64,000 nucleotides of DNA from Lachnospiraceae bacterium (GTDB taxonomy: Bacteria; Bacillota; Clostridia; Lachnospirales; Lachnospiraceae): the NCBI GenBank assembly GCA_017618195.1, contig JAFZUW010000070.1:62001-126000 (forward strand), read 5' to 3'. Shown one piece after another: positions 51,637 to 59,897 of the stretch. The first letter of the stretch is position 1. Each line of letters opens with the position of its first letter. Position numbers and translations under genes: made by a program. A model generated the notes under the pieces. It was not told the DNA's origin. It ran no database searches and saw only the letters and a program-made list of their open reading frames with translations.

Positions 51637-52836
51637 TCACAGAAGCTTCCCCTTCCACTCCGATTCCGGAAGCATCGGGACACCGAGATATTCACTGAAT
51701 CTGCGGAACGCGTCACCGATCGCGGCGAGCATCTCGCCGGTTACCTTGACATCCTTCTCCCACCACCAGTTTTTGAGTTTTAACGGCTCCTTTCCGTTGT
51801 TCTTCTCGGGTTCAAACCGCGCAACGAAGCGGTTCCCGTAAAGCACCGGCAGAACGTAATATCCGTACTGCCGTTTCGCGGCCGGTGTATACACCTCCCA
51901 CGAGTATTTGAAATCAAATATCTGTTCCGTGATCCCGCGGTCCCAGATCAGGTTGTCAAGCGGTGCGATGAACTGCGCCGTCACATCGGTCACCGGTTTT
52001 CCGAGAAGGTTTTCGTCCTCCTTTCGGATGTAAAGCGGCTCCTTCGTGCCGTTAACCCGAAGCTCCGCGAGTTCTCCGTCCTCAACCAGCTCACGGATGA
52101 TTTCCTCGCGCGGATGGCGGTTATACAGAAAATGCCACAGCCAGGCGCCGGTGTTCTTGTTCCATACCATGCCGATGCTTCCGATTCTTCGCTTGATGTA
52201 CCAGCGAAGGAACTCCTGCTCGTCGGCAAACGGATCCGCTCCGTTCAGAATCTCCGGCTTATAAAGCCTCTCACTCAGATCGTACACCCGCTGTGCCTTC
52301 TGCTTCGAGTGAATACCGATCCGTCCGTCATGGAACAGATAATCAAGCGCCGCGCTCGAAAGTTTTCCGTGACCCCAGCCTCCCTTTTCCGCGCGGCCGC
52401 CGATGTTGATTTTATTGGCCGGAAGCGGTCCGTTCTCCCGGACATAGGCAACCGTCTCATCGAGCATGTTCAGCGCTTCCGAGGAGCCTCTGTTTGCAAG
52501 AATTCCGACCAGTGAATCGGTCGTCGCCTTGCGGACTCTGGCCATGCTCGGGTAGTCCTCCATCAAAATGATCGAGACGACTTTGTCAAAGCCGTCGACC
52601 AGAAACCGTTCCTTGTAAAGCATGTCGTAAAGCATCTGCGGACGGTAATTCTTCACCCGCGACTGCAGCACCAAGTCCGGATTCCGCCCGACCACATTGA
52701 GCGGATCATACTGGATGCACCGCACCCGCTCCATAAAGCGCTTTGCGCCTTCGTAACCTTCGAACCGGCCGAAATCGCCGAGTCCCTGGTAAGTCACAAG
52801 GAAATCTCTTGCATTTTCCTTCGAAATCTCAATCAT
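51637..52836 (-). CDS. AlkZ/YcaQ-like DNA glycosylase
   Basis: 399 aa of the HTH_42 family that unhooks interstrand DNA crosslinks or alkylated bases. The catalytic region is RVRCIQYDPLNVVGRNPDLV, where the QxD/QxQ site appears as Q-Y-D (about residues 41-43). AKIVGSIGMVWNKNTGAWLW and IWDRGITEQIFDFKYSWEVY, plus the last TPAAKRQYGYYVLPVLYGNRF, are typical. No signal peptide. Function by family; lesion specificity unknown. Confidence 0.92.
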   Translation of the reverse strand: MIEISKENARDFLVTYQGLGDFGRFEGYEGAKRFMERVRCIQYDPLNVVGRNPDLVLQSRVKNYRPQMLYDMLYKERFLVDGFDKVVSIILMEDYPSMARVRKATTDSLVGILANRGSSEALNMLDETVAYVRENGPLPANKINIGGRAEKGGWGHGKLSSAALDYLFHDGRIGIHSKQKAQRVYDLSERLYKPEILNGADPFADEQEFLRWYIKRRIGSIGMVWNKNTGAWLWHFLYNRHPREEIIRELVEDGELAELRVNGTKEPLYIRKEDENLLGKPVTDVTAQFIAPLDNLIWDRGITEQIFDFKYSWEVYTPAAKRQYGYYVLPVLYGNRFVARFEPEKNNGKEPLKLKNWWWEKDVKVTGEMLAAIGDAFRRFSEYLGVPMLPESEWKGKLL

Positions 52837-52881
52837 GTCCTGTCCCTTGGATTCTTTCGCGCACCGCTTGGAATCCCTATT

Positions 52882-53298
52882 CTAATATTCCGTCTTCACC
52901 GTATCCAGTTCAAAAATCTTTTTGAACCGTTCTTCATCCTCGGGCGTGCGGATAACCATTACTTCCGTAAACTGCCCGTTCTTCCGGTTCTTAAAGCCTG
53001 CGACCCTCTCACCGGTGCAGATGGAACTGCGGATCACGGCATACTGCGTCTCAGGGTCGTATGCAATCTTTTCACGCAGGTTTTTCTCATAATACGGAAC
53101 CCTTGCGGAATCCTGACTCATCTCAATCATAAAGACAACGAGAAATGCCAGAAGGCTCACACTGCCGATGATAACCGGCACCCAAAATACCCGCCCGGTA
53201 ATCAGCCACAGCACGAACGGGACCGCCGCACCTATGAGAAGGCTTGCGCCGATCCACTTGCCGGCATAACTGTTCGTATTAATCTTCGGAATTCTCAT
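52882..53298 (-). CDS. Small membrane protein of unknown function
   Basis: 138 aa. Two hydrophobic segments, GASLLIGAAVPFVLWLIT (17-34) and VFWVPVIIGSVSLLAFLVVF, then a cytoplasmic-looking beta-rich tail (VMVIRTPEDEERFKKIF). The pair-of-helices plus globular tail is common in small uncharacterised proteins. GAGGTATG precedes the ATG; 10 bp to the HD gene. Confidence 0.8.
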   Translation of the reverse strand: MRIPKINTNSYAGKWIGASLLIGAAVPFVLWLITGRVFWVPVIIGSVSLLAFLVVFMIEMSQDSARVPYYEKNLREKIAYDPETQYAVIRSSICTGERVAGFKNRKNGQFTEVMVIRTPEDEERFKKIFELDTVKTEY

Positions 53299-53308
53299 AA
53301 ATCATACC

Positions 53309-53893
53309 TCAGGGGCGGAAATGATCCTTATCCACCGCCGTATACAGGTCCGTTCCCATCCTCCGCTCAAAATACTCCTTGAGCCCAAGGTTCGTGTTCC
53401 ATTTGTCCGGGTCGTAAAACCCATAACGTCTCTTCACATCGGACATGCGGTCGATGATGTCCATCACGCCTTCCGCCCCGGAAATCGCGTCGCAAAGCTG
53501 GATCAGACGGTCGTAATCGTCATACTCGGCTGCGGCAAGCTGATCCATGATCAACTTTGTTTCCTCGGGCGTCGTATCCTTGTTGCCCACATAACTTTCA
53601 AACACCTTGTTATTGAACGAGTGCGTGAGGCAGATCTTCGCGGCCTCGTCGTAACCGAGCGACATCATGTAGGTATAGCCGTCGTAAACATGGCCGAGAT
53701 GTCTCTTGCCGAACCGCCGTCCGATATCATGCAGCAACCCGACCACATACGCCTTCTCCGCATTCATTCCGGATCTCGCTGCAATCGCCTCCGCGCAGTG
53801 CGCAGCTGTCCGGCAGTGGTCGCCCCACGGCCCCGGATTGAGCAGCTCCGATTCCTTTACAAGCCGCTCCGCTTCTTCTCTTGTCGGATACAT
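53309..53893 (-). CDS. HD-domain phosphohydrolase-like protein
   Basis: 194 aa. HD motif: HCRTAAHCAEAIAARSGM and YVVGLLHDIGRRFG (H-D at about 58-59), then GHVYDGYTYMMSLGYDEA, HSFNNKV with D later. Family includes metal-dependent hydrolases of nucleotides. TPR-free, no membrane segment. GGGGGAAAATAAA precedes the ATG. Confidence 0.9.
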   Translation of the reverse strand: MYPTREEAERLVKESELLNPGPWGDHCRTAAHCAEAIAARSGMNAEKAYVVGLLHDIGRRFGKRHLGHVYDGYTYMMSLGYDEAAKICLTHSFNNKVFESYVGNKDTTPEETKLIMDQLAAAEYDDYDRLIQLCDAISGAEGVMDIIDRMSDVKRRYGFYDPDKWNTNLGLKEYFERRMGTDLYTAVDKDHFRP

Positions 53894-53935
53894 TTTATTT
53901 TCCCCCTGTTGTATTATTTCGCGCGGGCACTGCGG

Positions 53936-54055
53936 TCACGCCTGCGTTTTCTTTTCGTAATCGGCCAGGAATCCTCCCTGAGCCTTTGCTTTCTTCATCG
54001 CCGAAGCGAGTACGCCGTCAAAGCCGTGCTTGCGATAGCCGAGACTTACTACCAT
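53936..54055 (-). CDS. 39-aa conserved-looking small protein
   Basis: ATG 54053-54055 with GGGAGGCGACATT. Translation MVVSLGYRKHGFDGVLASAM, then KKAKAQGGFLADYEKKTQA: basic, amphipathic, no membrane segment. Lies 17 bp after the ceramidase-like gene stop and 42 bp before the HD gene, so it is probably in the same transcript. I do not know a family for it; good ribosome site and normal codons argue for it being real. Confidence 0.5.
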   Translation of the reverse strand: MVVSLGYRKHGFDGVLASAMKKAKAQGGFLADYEKKTQA

Positions 54056-54071
54056 AATGTCGCCTCCCGTA

Positions 54072-55367
54072 TTACGCCTTGCTGTCCGTGATAAAGCGGA
54101 TCAGCCGCGATGCTTCCTCCCGCCGGAACGGGTATACCCGCTCGATGTACACATAGTAAATCAGCATCGACCAGAACACCTCGTATCCGCCGTAATCAAA
54201 TTCCTCTTCCGTCGGAAAATACAACAGGCACCCGTTTGTGTAGCCGTTCACATAGAAAAACTCATCCTGCGTAAGCCGTTCCGCTTCAAGCGCAAAGCCG
54301 GCCATGAATTCGTACGGGCCGCCGCACATGGTAACATCGCCCAGCGACCAATACTGCATCTCCACATCCTCGTGCTGCTCGCAGATACCCTCCCCGTTGA
54401 GGCGTTCCACCCTGGCAAGCCACCCGGTGTCGGCAATCCCGCACAGCTCACGCGCTTCCTTCGCGATGCGCTGCGCTTCGTCGTTCGAAGGGACATCAGA
54501 GGAGAGTGTGATATGTCTTGCGTACATGCTCACACTGCAGTCTTGCTGCAGCTTAATGTCACCGTACACCTTCGCAACCGCTTCGGTAACCTCGCAGGCC
54601 ATGTCCTTGAGGGCTGTTCTGCTTCTTATGTACCGTTCGCCCGTCGCGTCAACCGGCGTCTCCTCCGAGCAGAAATACTTCGGCGCCGTACTGCCTGCGG
54701 AGCCCTGGATCACCATTACGGGACATCGGAAACGCTCTCCGGCAATCTCGCGAAGGTCTCCGAACCAATCCGGGGAAATCTTATTGTTATCTCTCTTAAG
54801 AACGTTTCCGTGCGCGGTCACGCGAAGGATCAGAAGCTTCGGAACAAGCCTTTCGCGTCCGTCACAATTCTCTCCTTCTTGAGACGTACTCTCCGGAACC
54901 TTGCAGACCTTGATCACTCCGATCCGGTCATCGGTCGCGTCCGAGACCGGCCGACGGTTCACACCGATCTTCGCCTCTGCATTGGACCACCCGACGGAAA
55001 CCGCTGTCAGATCGGCCGCTGCCTGACGCACTGCCCCGAGGATCCTGTCGCAGACCGTACCGTAATACTCCGGCTCCCGGTCTGCATCCGGTGCGGCATG
55101 CGTGTGCGAAAAGCACAGCATGACCTTCTCTGCGGTCACGCCGAGAGTGGCGGCAATCATTTTCCGAAGCTGATCCGACAGCTCCCTCGTAAAGCCGATG
55201 CTGTCAATCGTAATCAGGCAGCACTTTTCCTCCGCTTCCCACACAGTAACCTGTGCGAGCAGCGGTTTCAGCACTCCTGCTGACTTGTTGTCAGGGCGAT
55301 AAAACCCGACCAGTTCCATCGGCCGGTCCGGCGTGATATCCGCCTGACTGTAACCTAAACGCAACAT
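54072..55367 (-). CDS. Neutral ceramidase-like alkaline/neutral hydrolase
   Basis: 431 aa. N-terminal AtsA/ceramidase-like core: YSQADITPDRPMELVGFYRP, ITIDSIGFTRELSDQL, MLCFSHTHAAPDADREPEYY (His-x-His site), later VMVIQGSAGSTAPKYF where Ser is the usual nucleophile-side residue, and ARHITLSSDVP. No signal peptide, so a cytoplasmic hydrolase, unlike secreted ceramidases. The substrate is unlikely to be ceramide. GAGGGGAG precedes the ATG. Confidence 0.82.
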   Translation of the reverse strand: MLRLGYSQADITPDRPMELVGFYRPDNKSAGVLKPLLAQVTVWEAEEKCCLITIDSIGFTRELSDQLRKMIAATLGVTAEKVMLCFSHTHAAPDADREPEYYGTVCDRILGAVRQAAADLTAVSVGWSNAEAKIGVNRRPVSDATDDRIGVIKVCKVPESTSQEGENCDGRERLVPKLLILRVTAHGNVLKRDNNKISPDWFGDLREIAGERFRCPVMVIQGSAGSTAPKYFCSEETPVDATGERYIRSRTALKDMACEVTEAVAKVYGDIKLQQDCSVSMYARHITLSSDVPSNDEAQRIAKEARELCGIADTGWLARVERLNGEGICEQHEDVEMQYWSLGDVTMCGGPYEFMAGFALEAERLTQDEFFYVNGYTNGCLLYFPTEEEFDYGGYEVFWSMLIYYVYIERVYPFRREEASRLIRFITDSKA

Positions 55368-55377
55368 GTTCTCCCCT

Positions 55378-55851
55378 CTATATGGGGTAACTGATCTCGT
55401 CGCCCCACCGTTTGATCTCGTTGAAAAATCCTTCGACCTGCATCAGACCGTATGCCCACAGAAACGCACGGTCCTTCTCGCTGATCTCGTCAAGCGACAT
55501 CCACAGCACTTCCTTTAAAGGCGGATCGTCGCCGGTCTGCTCAGGGTCGTAGCCCGTGATCGCGTCCTGATCATCGGGGATACGCACCTCGAACGAGTAC
55601 TCCGCGGCGCCGTCTGACTTGTACTGCACCGTGAGCGGCCGCACGATTGTTCCGTCCAGACCGCACTCTTCCCGAAGCTCGCGGATTGCCGCCTGCTCCG
55701 GTGTCTCGCCTTCCTCGATGCCGCCGCCCGGTACCGTGTAGAACAGTCTCCCGAAATAGAAGACCTTCTCCATCAGGATTTTTCCGTTCCGCGTGACGAT
55801 CGCGACGCTGCGGCTGCGGCGATATACATATTCTATCTCCTTGTCCATCAT
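55378..55851 (-). CDS. Nudix hydrolase
   Basis: 157-aa form from ATG 55849-55851 (ACGGGGTGCAG before it); GTG 55855-55857 is a possible alternative. Nudix box GGGIEEGETPEQAAIRELREECG near residue 45, complete (G-x5-E-x7-R-E-x2-E-E; listed in parts: GGGIEEGET, REECG). VAIVTRNGKILMEKVFYFGR is the N-terminal strand. 11 bp after the previous gene. Substrate unknown. Confidence 0.92.
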   Translation of the reverse strand: MMDKEIEYVYRRSRSVAIVTRNGKILMEKVFYFGRLFYTVPGGGIEEGETPEQAAIRELREECGLDGTIVRPLTVQYKSDGAAEYSFEVRIPDDQDAITGYDPEQTGDDPPLKEVLWMSLDEISEKDRAFLWAYGLMQVEGFFNEIKRWGDEISYPI

Positions 55852-55862
55852 CTGCACCCCGT

Positions 55863-56228
55863 TTATACTGTCTCGTCCGGATACTCCCAGAATCCGCCCT
55901 TGTGGAAGTTCTCATTCCCGAGCGGCTTTGCCGTCAGCCGAAACATGACGCATCCGTCCGGGCACACGATCGTCTTCGTGTATTTGCTGTCACCGCCGAG
56001 GTTCTCGAGGTCGCCGCCGCTGCGGATCGCCTCCATCAGCGGGTACAGCATCATCATGGTCTTTGAGCAGATGCCGTAGCCGTCCTTGTTCACCGGGCAG
56101 CCGTACGTGCACGTGTACGTGTCGCCGATCTCCTCGCCGTTGCGGCAGTACCGCTCGGTGTGGTCACCGTGCAGAAAGCCGGTAACCTCAACCGTAAACT
56201 CGCATTCTTCATCGTACCACTTTTTCAT
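55863..56228 (-). CDS. TIGR04076-like Cys-containing protein
   Basis: 121 aa from ATG 56226-56228 (GGAGAGGAGAG before). Family hallmarks: CEFTVEVTGFLHGDHTERYC, TYTCTYGCPVNKDGYGICS and CPDGCVMFRLTAKP, so a cluster of Cys which probably bind metal. Similar to a short conserved protein family I know as TIGR04076; function unknown. The longer frame to 56291 reads through the stop of a 21-aa frame and is not used. Confidence 0.85.
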   Translation of the reverse strand: MKKWYDEECEFTVEVTGFLHGDHTERYCRNGEEIGDTYTCTYGCPVNKDGYGICSKTMMMLYPLMEAIRSGGDLENLGGDSKYTKTIVCPDGCVMFRLTAKPLGNENFHKGGFWEYPDETV

Positions 56229-56229
56229 A

Positions 56230-56295
56230 TCATTTTCTCTCCTCTCCAATCGCCTTGAGCGCACCGAGTTCCTTATAAAGCTCCGATTCACTCAT
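56230..56295 (-). CDS. 21-aa coupled small frame
   Basis: ATG 56293-56295 overlaps the stop of the MGMT gene (ATGA), and its stop (56230-56232) overlaps the start zone of the TIGR04076-like gene. Translation MSESELYKELGALKAIGEER plus K. It is short, and I would call it a possible relay peptide linking translation of the two genes, or the remains of a longer gene. Confidence 0.3.
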   Translation of the reverse strand: MSESELYKELGALKAIGEERK

Positions 56296-56924
56296 TCTTC
56301 ATTTCTCCACTGATACTTCGAAAGGTCAACGACACCGTCCTTAACTTCGATTCCTTCGGCTCTCAAAAGTTTTGCCTGCTGCCCGGCTCCGCCGAAGGCA
56401 AATTCGCCGGCAAGCTCCCCCTTTGAATTCACGACACGGAAGCACGGGATTCCCGCCGGATCCGGATTTTTGTGCAGGGCGTTGCCGACTGCACGCGCCA
56501 TCTTCCGGTCGCCTGCGGCCTTAGCAACCTGTGCATAAGTCGCCACGCGGCCGTACGGAATCTTCTTAACCGCCTCGTAAATCCGTTTGGACGGACTGTC
56601 GGCAATCAGATCGTAGCTCTCCGCAATCATCAGCTTTACGTCCCGGTCCGGAATGCTTCCGTCAAGAATTACCGTGTTCCAGTGATCCTTGTTCTGATGA
56701 TAGCCCGGGATTACCGAGCGGTAGATCTGCCGCCAGAAGAACGCCTTCTCCGGCACGACCTTGACGTTCAGATTGATGTACCCGTCCTTCTCATAAGTCC
56801 ATAAAAACGCCTTCTTGTTGCCCTTATACCTTACCAGCTGCCAGTTCGTATCATGAAACGGTGCGTCCTGATACGTATCCGGAAAGGAAAGGCCGTAAGC
56901 AATTGCTTCTTCACGTGTTTTCAT
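56292..56924 (-). CDS. MmcQ/YjbR protein fused to MGMT-like domain
   Basis: 210 aa from ATG 56922-56924; the longer frame runs through a terminator and is excluded. Residues 1-108 are MmcQ/YjbR: AIAYGLSFPDTYQDAPFHDT, NKKAFLWTYEKDGYINLNVK, a DNA-binding-like cyclophilin-shaped domain. Residues 113-210: alkyltransferase-like, with KIPYGRVATYAQVAKAAGDR and AVGNALHKNPDPAGIPCFRV. The active-site box PCHRV appears as PCFRV: Cys161 is kept, but the His that activates it is Phe. So it may bind alkylated DNA like an ATL protein rather than repair it fully, or use another base. Confidence 0.88.
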   Translation of the reverse strand: MKTREEAIAYGLSFPDTYQDAPFHDTNWQLVRYKGNKKAFLWTYEKDGYINLNVKVVPEKAFFWRQIYRSVIPGYHQNKDHWNTVILDGSIPDRDVKLMIAESYDLIADSPSKRIYEAVKKIPYGRVATYAQVAKAAGDRKMARAVGNALHKNPDPAGIPCFRVVNSKGELAGEFAFGGAGQQAKLLRAEGIEVKDGVVDLSKYQWRNEE

Positions 56925-56984
56925 ATCATTTTCCGCCGATTTCGTATTTTGACACTCTCTTCGAAAAGTCCCGGTCGCAAAAAT

Positions 56985-57015
56985 CCCGGTCATCTGATTA
57001 TATCAGATAACCGGG
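56985..57015 (-). terminator. Terminator of the AraC/GyrI gene
   Basis: Minus strand CCCGGTTATCTGA and TCAGATGACCGGG form a 13-bp stem around TATAA, then ATTTTTGC. It is 27 bp after the stop of the regulator gene and shows that the MGMT gene cannot start further upstream. Confidence 0.85.
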
Positions 57016-57041
57016 GGTTACTGCTACTGTTTATCGCTATT

Positions 57042-57875
57042 TTATTCCGTTTTCTTAAGCGGAACCCATATAAAAGTCCGCACCTCGTTCGAACCGGGTT
57101 CCGGAGCAAGATAAACTTCGATGTCGTATTCGTCCACAAGTTCATATCCCTTCAGTGCCGGAAGCCACTCGGACCAGATCTTCGTATTGGTTTCCTGCAG
57201 CGTTTTGAGCGTACATGGGAACTGTGCCCAGAAGCTTGCGGGAATCACTCTCGTCTCGCACCCTTCCGGAACCTCCTCCCACGGAAAATACATATCCGCG
57301 ATCCAGTAATCGAATTCCTTTCCTTCCATGTCAAGGCACAGCCCGAACGTTCCCATGATCGGGCGCTTATCACCCTGCGCCATCCATTCATCCCAGAACT
57401 TCGGAACCTCCTGATAGCTTGTGTCGGAATTAAAGCGTCTCTTTACGCCTACGATTGTAAACTGCGCCTTTTCAACAATACGATAATCCATCATTGATCC
57501 ACCCTCCATAGTAATTTTGATATGCATCGGGGCAAATGAGCGGAGCAGCGCACCGGGTTCCCTGGCCTGTGACGGTGTGATTCCGTGGAACTTCTGAAAG
57601 GCCTTTGCAAAGCTGTCCGGCGAGTCGTAACCGTACTTGACGGCAACGTCGATCACCTTGATGTCCTTTCGGTTCAGTTCCTGGGCTGCCAGCGTCATTC
57701 TGCGCGCACGGATATATTCACCGACAGTCATACCGCACAGAGCCCCGAAGATGCGCTGGTAGTAAAACGGCGACAAAGCCGCCTTACCGGCGATTACCTC
57801 GATATCGAGGTTCTCTGTCAGATTTGCCTCCATGAAATCGATGGATTCCTGAAAGCCTTCAATCCAGCCCTTCAT
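57042..57875 (-). CDS. AraC-family regulator with GyrI-like ligand domain
   Basis: 277 aa. N-terminal double HTH: FMEANLTENLDIEVIAGKAA, YQRIFGALCGMTVGEYIRAR and VAVKYGYDSPDSFAKAFQKF (the AraC recognition signature). C-terminal half, residues 120-277, is an effector-binding GyrI-like domain (MDYRIVEKAQFTIVGVKRRF, DIEVYLAPEPGSNEVRTFIW) like Rob/SoxS-linked or BltR-type multidrug sensors. AAAGAAAGGAG precedes the ATG. Target genes unknown. Confidence 0.93.
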   Translation of the reverse strand: MKGWIEGFQESIDFMEANLTENLDIEVIAGKAALSPFYYQRIFGALCGMTVGEYIRARRMTLAAQELNRKDIKVIDVAVKYGYDSPDSFAKAFQKFHGITPSQAREPGALLRSFAPMHIKITMEGGSMMDYRIVEKAQFTIVGVKRRFNSDTSYQEVPKFWDEWMAQGDKRPIMGTFGLCLDMEGKEFDYWIADMYFPWEEVPEGCETRVIPASFWAQFPCTLKTLQETNTKIWSEWLPALKGYELVDEYDIEVYLAPEPGSNEVRTFIWVPLKKTE

Positions 57876-57980
57876 CCCGGTTGCTCCTTTCTCTTTTTGC
57901 TCTCTGCACTGTCAATATATCATTCTCCGGCGGATGATGCCCGACATTCCGTGCTCTCCCGGTCGGGTATGCGGGTTTCG

Positions 57981-58751
57981 TTATTTCCGCAGTTTCTTAA
58001 TCCGTTTGGAGGTGTATTCTTCAATCTGCTGCCACAGCGACTTCAGCTGCCTCTTGTGCGTACACAGTTTCTCCGTACAGTTCGCGCATTTCAGATACTC
58101 GTTGGTCTTCTCGGAGAACCGTTCGGGATGCAGGTAAAACGTGATCTCCCAACGGACCAGAAGCGCTACCGACAGTGCTAAGAGGCTCCACGTGTACGTC
58201 TTCTGCACGAAGAACAGAGGCGTGAACATCATCGCGTAGTCCCAATTATAAATTCTGCAGGCGCAGCAGCATTTGTTCTTCAAAAACCACGTCTGGAACG
58301 GGCAGAAGAACAGGATGCAGATAATGTCACAAATCGAATACGCACTGCATAAAAGGATCATGATTCCGTCATCCAGAATCCCCGCCATGTGAAGGGCTCC
58401 GAAGATGCCGTTAAATACGACCCAGATCAGCGCAACGAGCACGGTCGCGTTATTGTCCGCGATCTCGATATCGGTGCTTCCGGATTTGATGTAATTGCGG
58501 GCAAACTGCTTCTGGCAGCCCGGACTTTCGTATTTCGACGGGAAGAACCGCATAACCATTTCCACGACGAAAACCGCCCACGTAACATAGATGATGACCG
58601 GAATCTTCTCCAGACTTTCTATGATCGATGCCTTGCTGAACAGCCGGAAACGTGTATACCCGATTATAAGCAGGATAAATAACACCGACCGGTAGACCAG
58701 GCGGATATAATGCACGGTATTGACAACACTCAGTTTTTTCCTGTTACTCAT
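57981..58751 (-). CDS. Polytopic membrane protein of unknown function
   Basis: 256 aa with five or six hydrophobic segments, starting LVYRSVLFILLIIGYTRFRL near residue 18. Between them lies a Cys-rich loop, CCCACRIYNWDYAMMF, and C-terminal cytoplasmic CANCTEKLCTHKRQL, which together give six or more Cys. The tail EEYTSKRIKKLRK is basic. I recognise no family. A weak ribosome site (ACGAAAACC). Confidence 0.8.
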   Translation of the reverse strand: MSNRKKLSVVNTVHYIRLVYRSVLFILLIIGYTRFRLFSKASIIESLEKIPVIIYVTWAVFVVEMVMRFFPSKYESPGCQKQFARNYIKSGSTDIEIADNNATVLVALIWVVFNGIFGALHMAGILDDGIMILLCSAYSICDIICILFFCPFQTWFLKNKCCCACRIYNWDYAMMFTPLFFVQKTYTWSLLALSVALLVRWEITFYLHPERFSEKTNEYLKCANCTEKLCTHKRQLKSLWQQIEEYTSKRIKKLRK

Positions 58752-58762
58752 TGGTTTTCGTC

Positions 58763-59091
58763 CTAAAGCTCTTTTTTAAAACAAATGATCCGGTTCGCTT
58801 CCTCAAATCCCATCGCCGGATGAAATCTCAGGCTCTCCTCATTAACCGGTTCGCAGTCGCTTGCGAACTCGGCGCAGCCTTTCTCCTTTGCCCGCTTCTC
58901 GCATGCCTCAGCCGGCACTGCGCGAAAGCAACCGGCCTGCCGTCAACATACTTGAGGAAGCATGCCGCGTCTTCATTGTCAATGATATCATGAAACTCAT
59001 CCGTGAGTTCATCAACCGTATGGTCCTCTCACATCTGTACGGCGAGCTCCGCGAGAACCTTTGCGTCTTCTCTGTCTGCCTTTCTTATCAT
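58763..59091 (-). pseudogene. Aminoglycoside 6'-N-acetyltransferase-like GNAT pseudogene
   Basis: Minus strand, ATG 59089-59091: MIRKADREDAKVLAELAVQM, then TGA at 59029-59031 where the family has Trp (M-W-x-D-H-T), then in the same frame EDHTVDELTDEFHDIIDNED, AACFLKYVDGRPVAFAQCRL-R-H. The middle of the gene, the acetyl-CoA-binding core of about 35-40 codons, is deleted with a frame change, and the tail continues as ACEKRAKEKGCAEFASDCEP, NEESLRFHPAMGFEEANRII-C-F-K-K. So there is one nonsense change (TGG to TGA) and one internal deletion. Family length is about 145 aa; 109 codons remain. Confidence 0.85.
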
Positions 59092-59095
59092 AATT

Positions 59096-59857
59096 CTAGT
59101 GTGTCCTTTCGTCTGAAGAAACTTCATATGCGGTATATTCATGATCAAATTCGTATCCGAGCTTCTCCGCAAGATGTACGGATCCCGTGTTCTGCGCGTC
59201 CCAGCTCGGATACAGCCCCTCGGACAGGCACCTGAGGATCAGCGCCGAGCAGGCGATCAATGCGAGATTCTTCCTTCGCTCCGGTTCGGCCGTGTCAACC
59301 TCAATTTCAATACCCTCTCTGTAGCGCGTATAGGAAGAAGCTCCGGATACGATCTGTCCGTTCTTCAGAATTACGACTCCTCTGCCGTCTTCCAGATACT
59401 TTTCCTTACCGGCAAATGAGGACACGAAATCGGCCGTTACCGGATTCTCGAGGCACCGGTCGTAAATCTCCGCGTCAATATTCCTGATCTCATAGCCGTC
59501 CGGAAGCATCTTCAGGTTTTCTTCCAGAGCGGAAACATCAAAGCGGGTATCCTTTTTGATCGCGTACCGGATCACCTTCCTCGCTTCGGGATATACTTTT
59601 TCAATCAGATCCGCCCATGCTTTGTTCTGAGGCGTCATTATCACGAATCCCGCGGGCTTATTCCTCACAAGTTCCTCATCCGGTTCACCCGCGAAGAACC
59701 CGAAGCATCCGACAAATGCGAAAGCGGCTTTCGGGGCCTCAGGATCGGTCACATAAACCTTCCCCATCACCTTTTGCAGGCAGGACCGGATCAGCGTCTC
59801 CTGCCAGCCGTCAAATAAGCTTTCCGCTTTCGATGTGTCAATCAGTTCATAAACCAT
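59096..59857 (-). CDS. GNAT-family acetyltransferase, long form
   Basis: 253 aa with two GNAT-like halves, resembling the GNAT_acetyltran (PF12746-type) group. N-half: FAFVGCFGFFAGEPDEELVR; C-half: VVILKNGQIVSGASSYTRYR and IEIEVDTAEPERRKNLALIA, with SWDAQNTGSVHLAEKLGYEF. The acetyl-CoA loop is weak (P-E-R-R-K-N-L-A). Directly upstream of the pseudogene start on the same strand. Substrate unknown. Confidence 0.85.
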   Translation of the reverse strand: MVYELIDTSKAESLFDGWQETLIRSCLQKVMGKVYVTDPEAPKAAFAFVGCFGFFAGEPDEELVRNKPAGFVIMTPQNKAWADLIEKVYPEARKVIRYAIKKDTRFDVSALEENLKMLPDGYEIRNIDAEIYDRCLENPVTADFVSSFAGKEKYLEDGRGVVILKNGQIVSGASSYTRYREGIEIEVDTAEPERRKNLALIACSALILRCLSEGLYPSWDAQNTGSVHLAEKLGYEFDHEYTAYEVSSDERTH

Positions 59858-59897
59858 TACTTTATACCTTCATAAAACAAGTGCGGCATTGTCCCCG

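Noticed and set aside
54072-55367. Secreted ceramidase
   Set aside because: No signal peptide, and the sequence matches only the core of the family.
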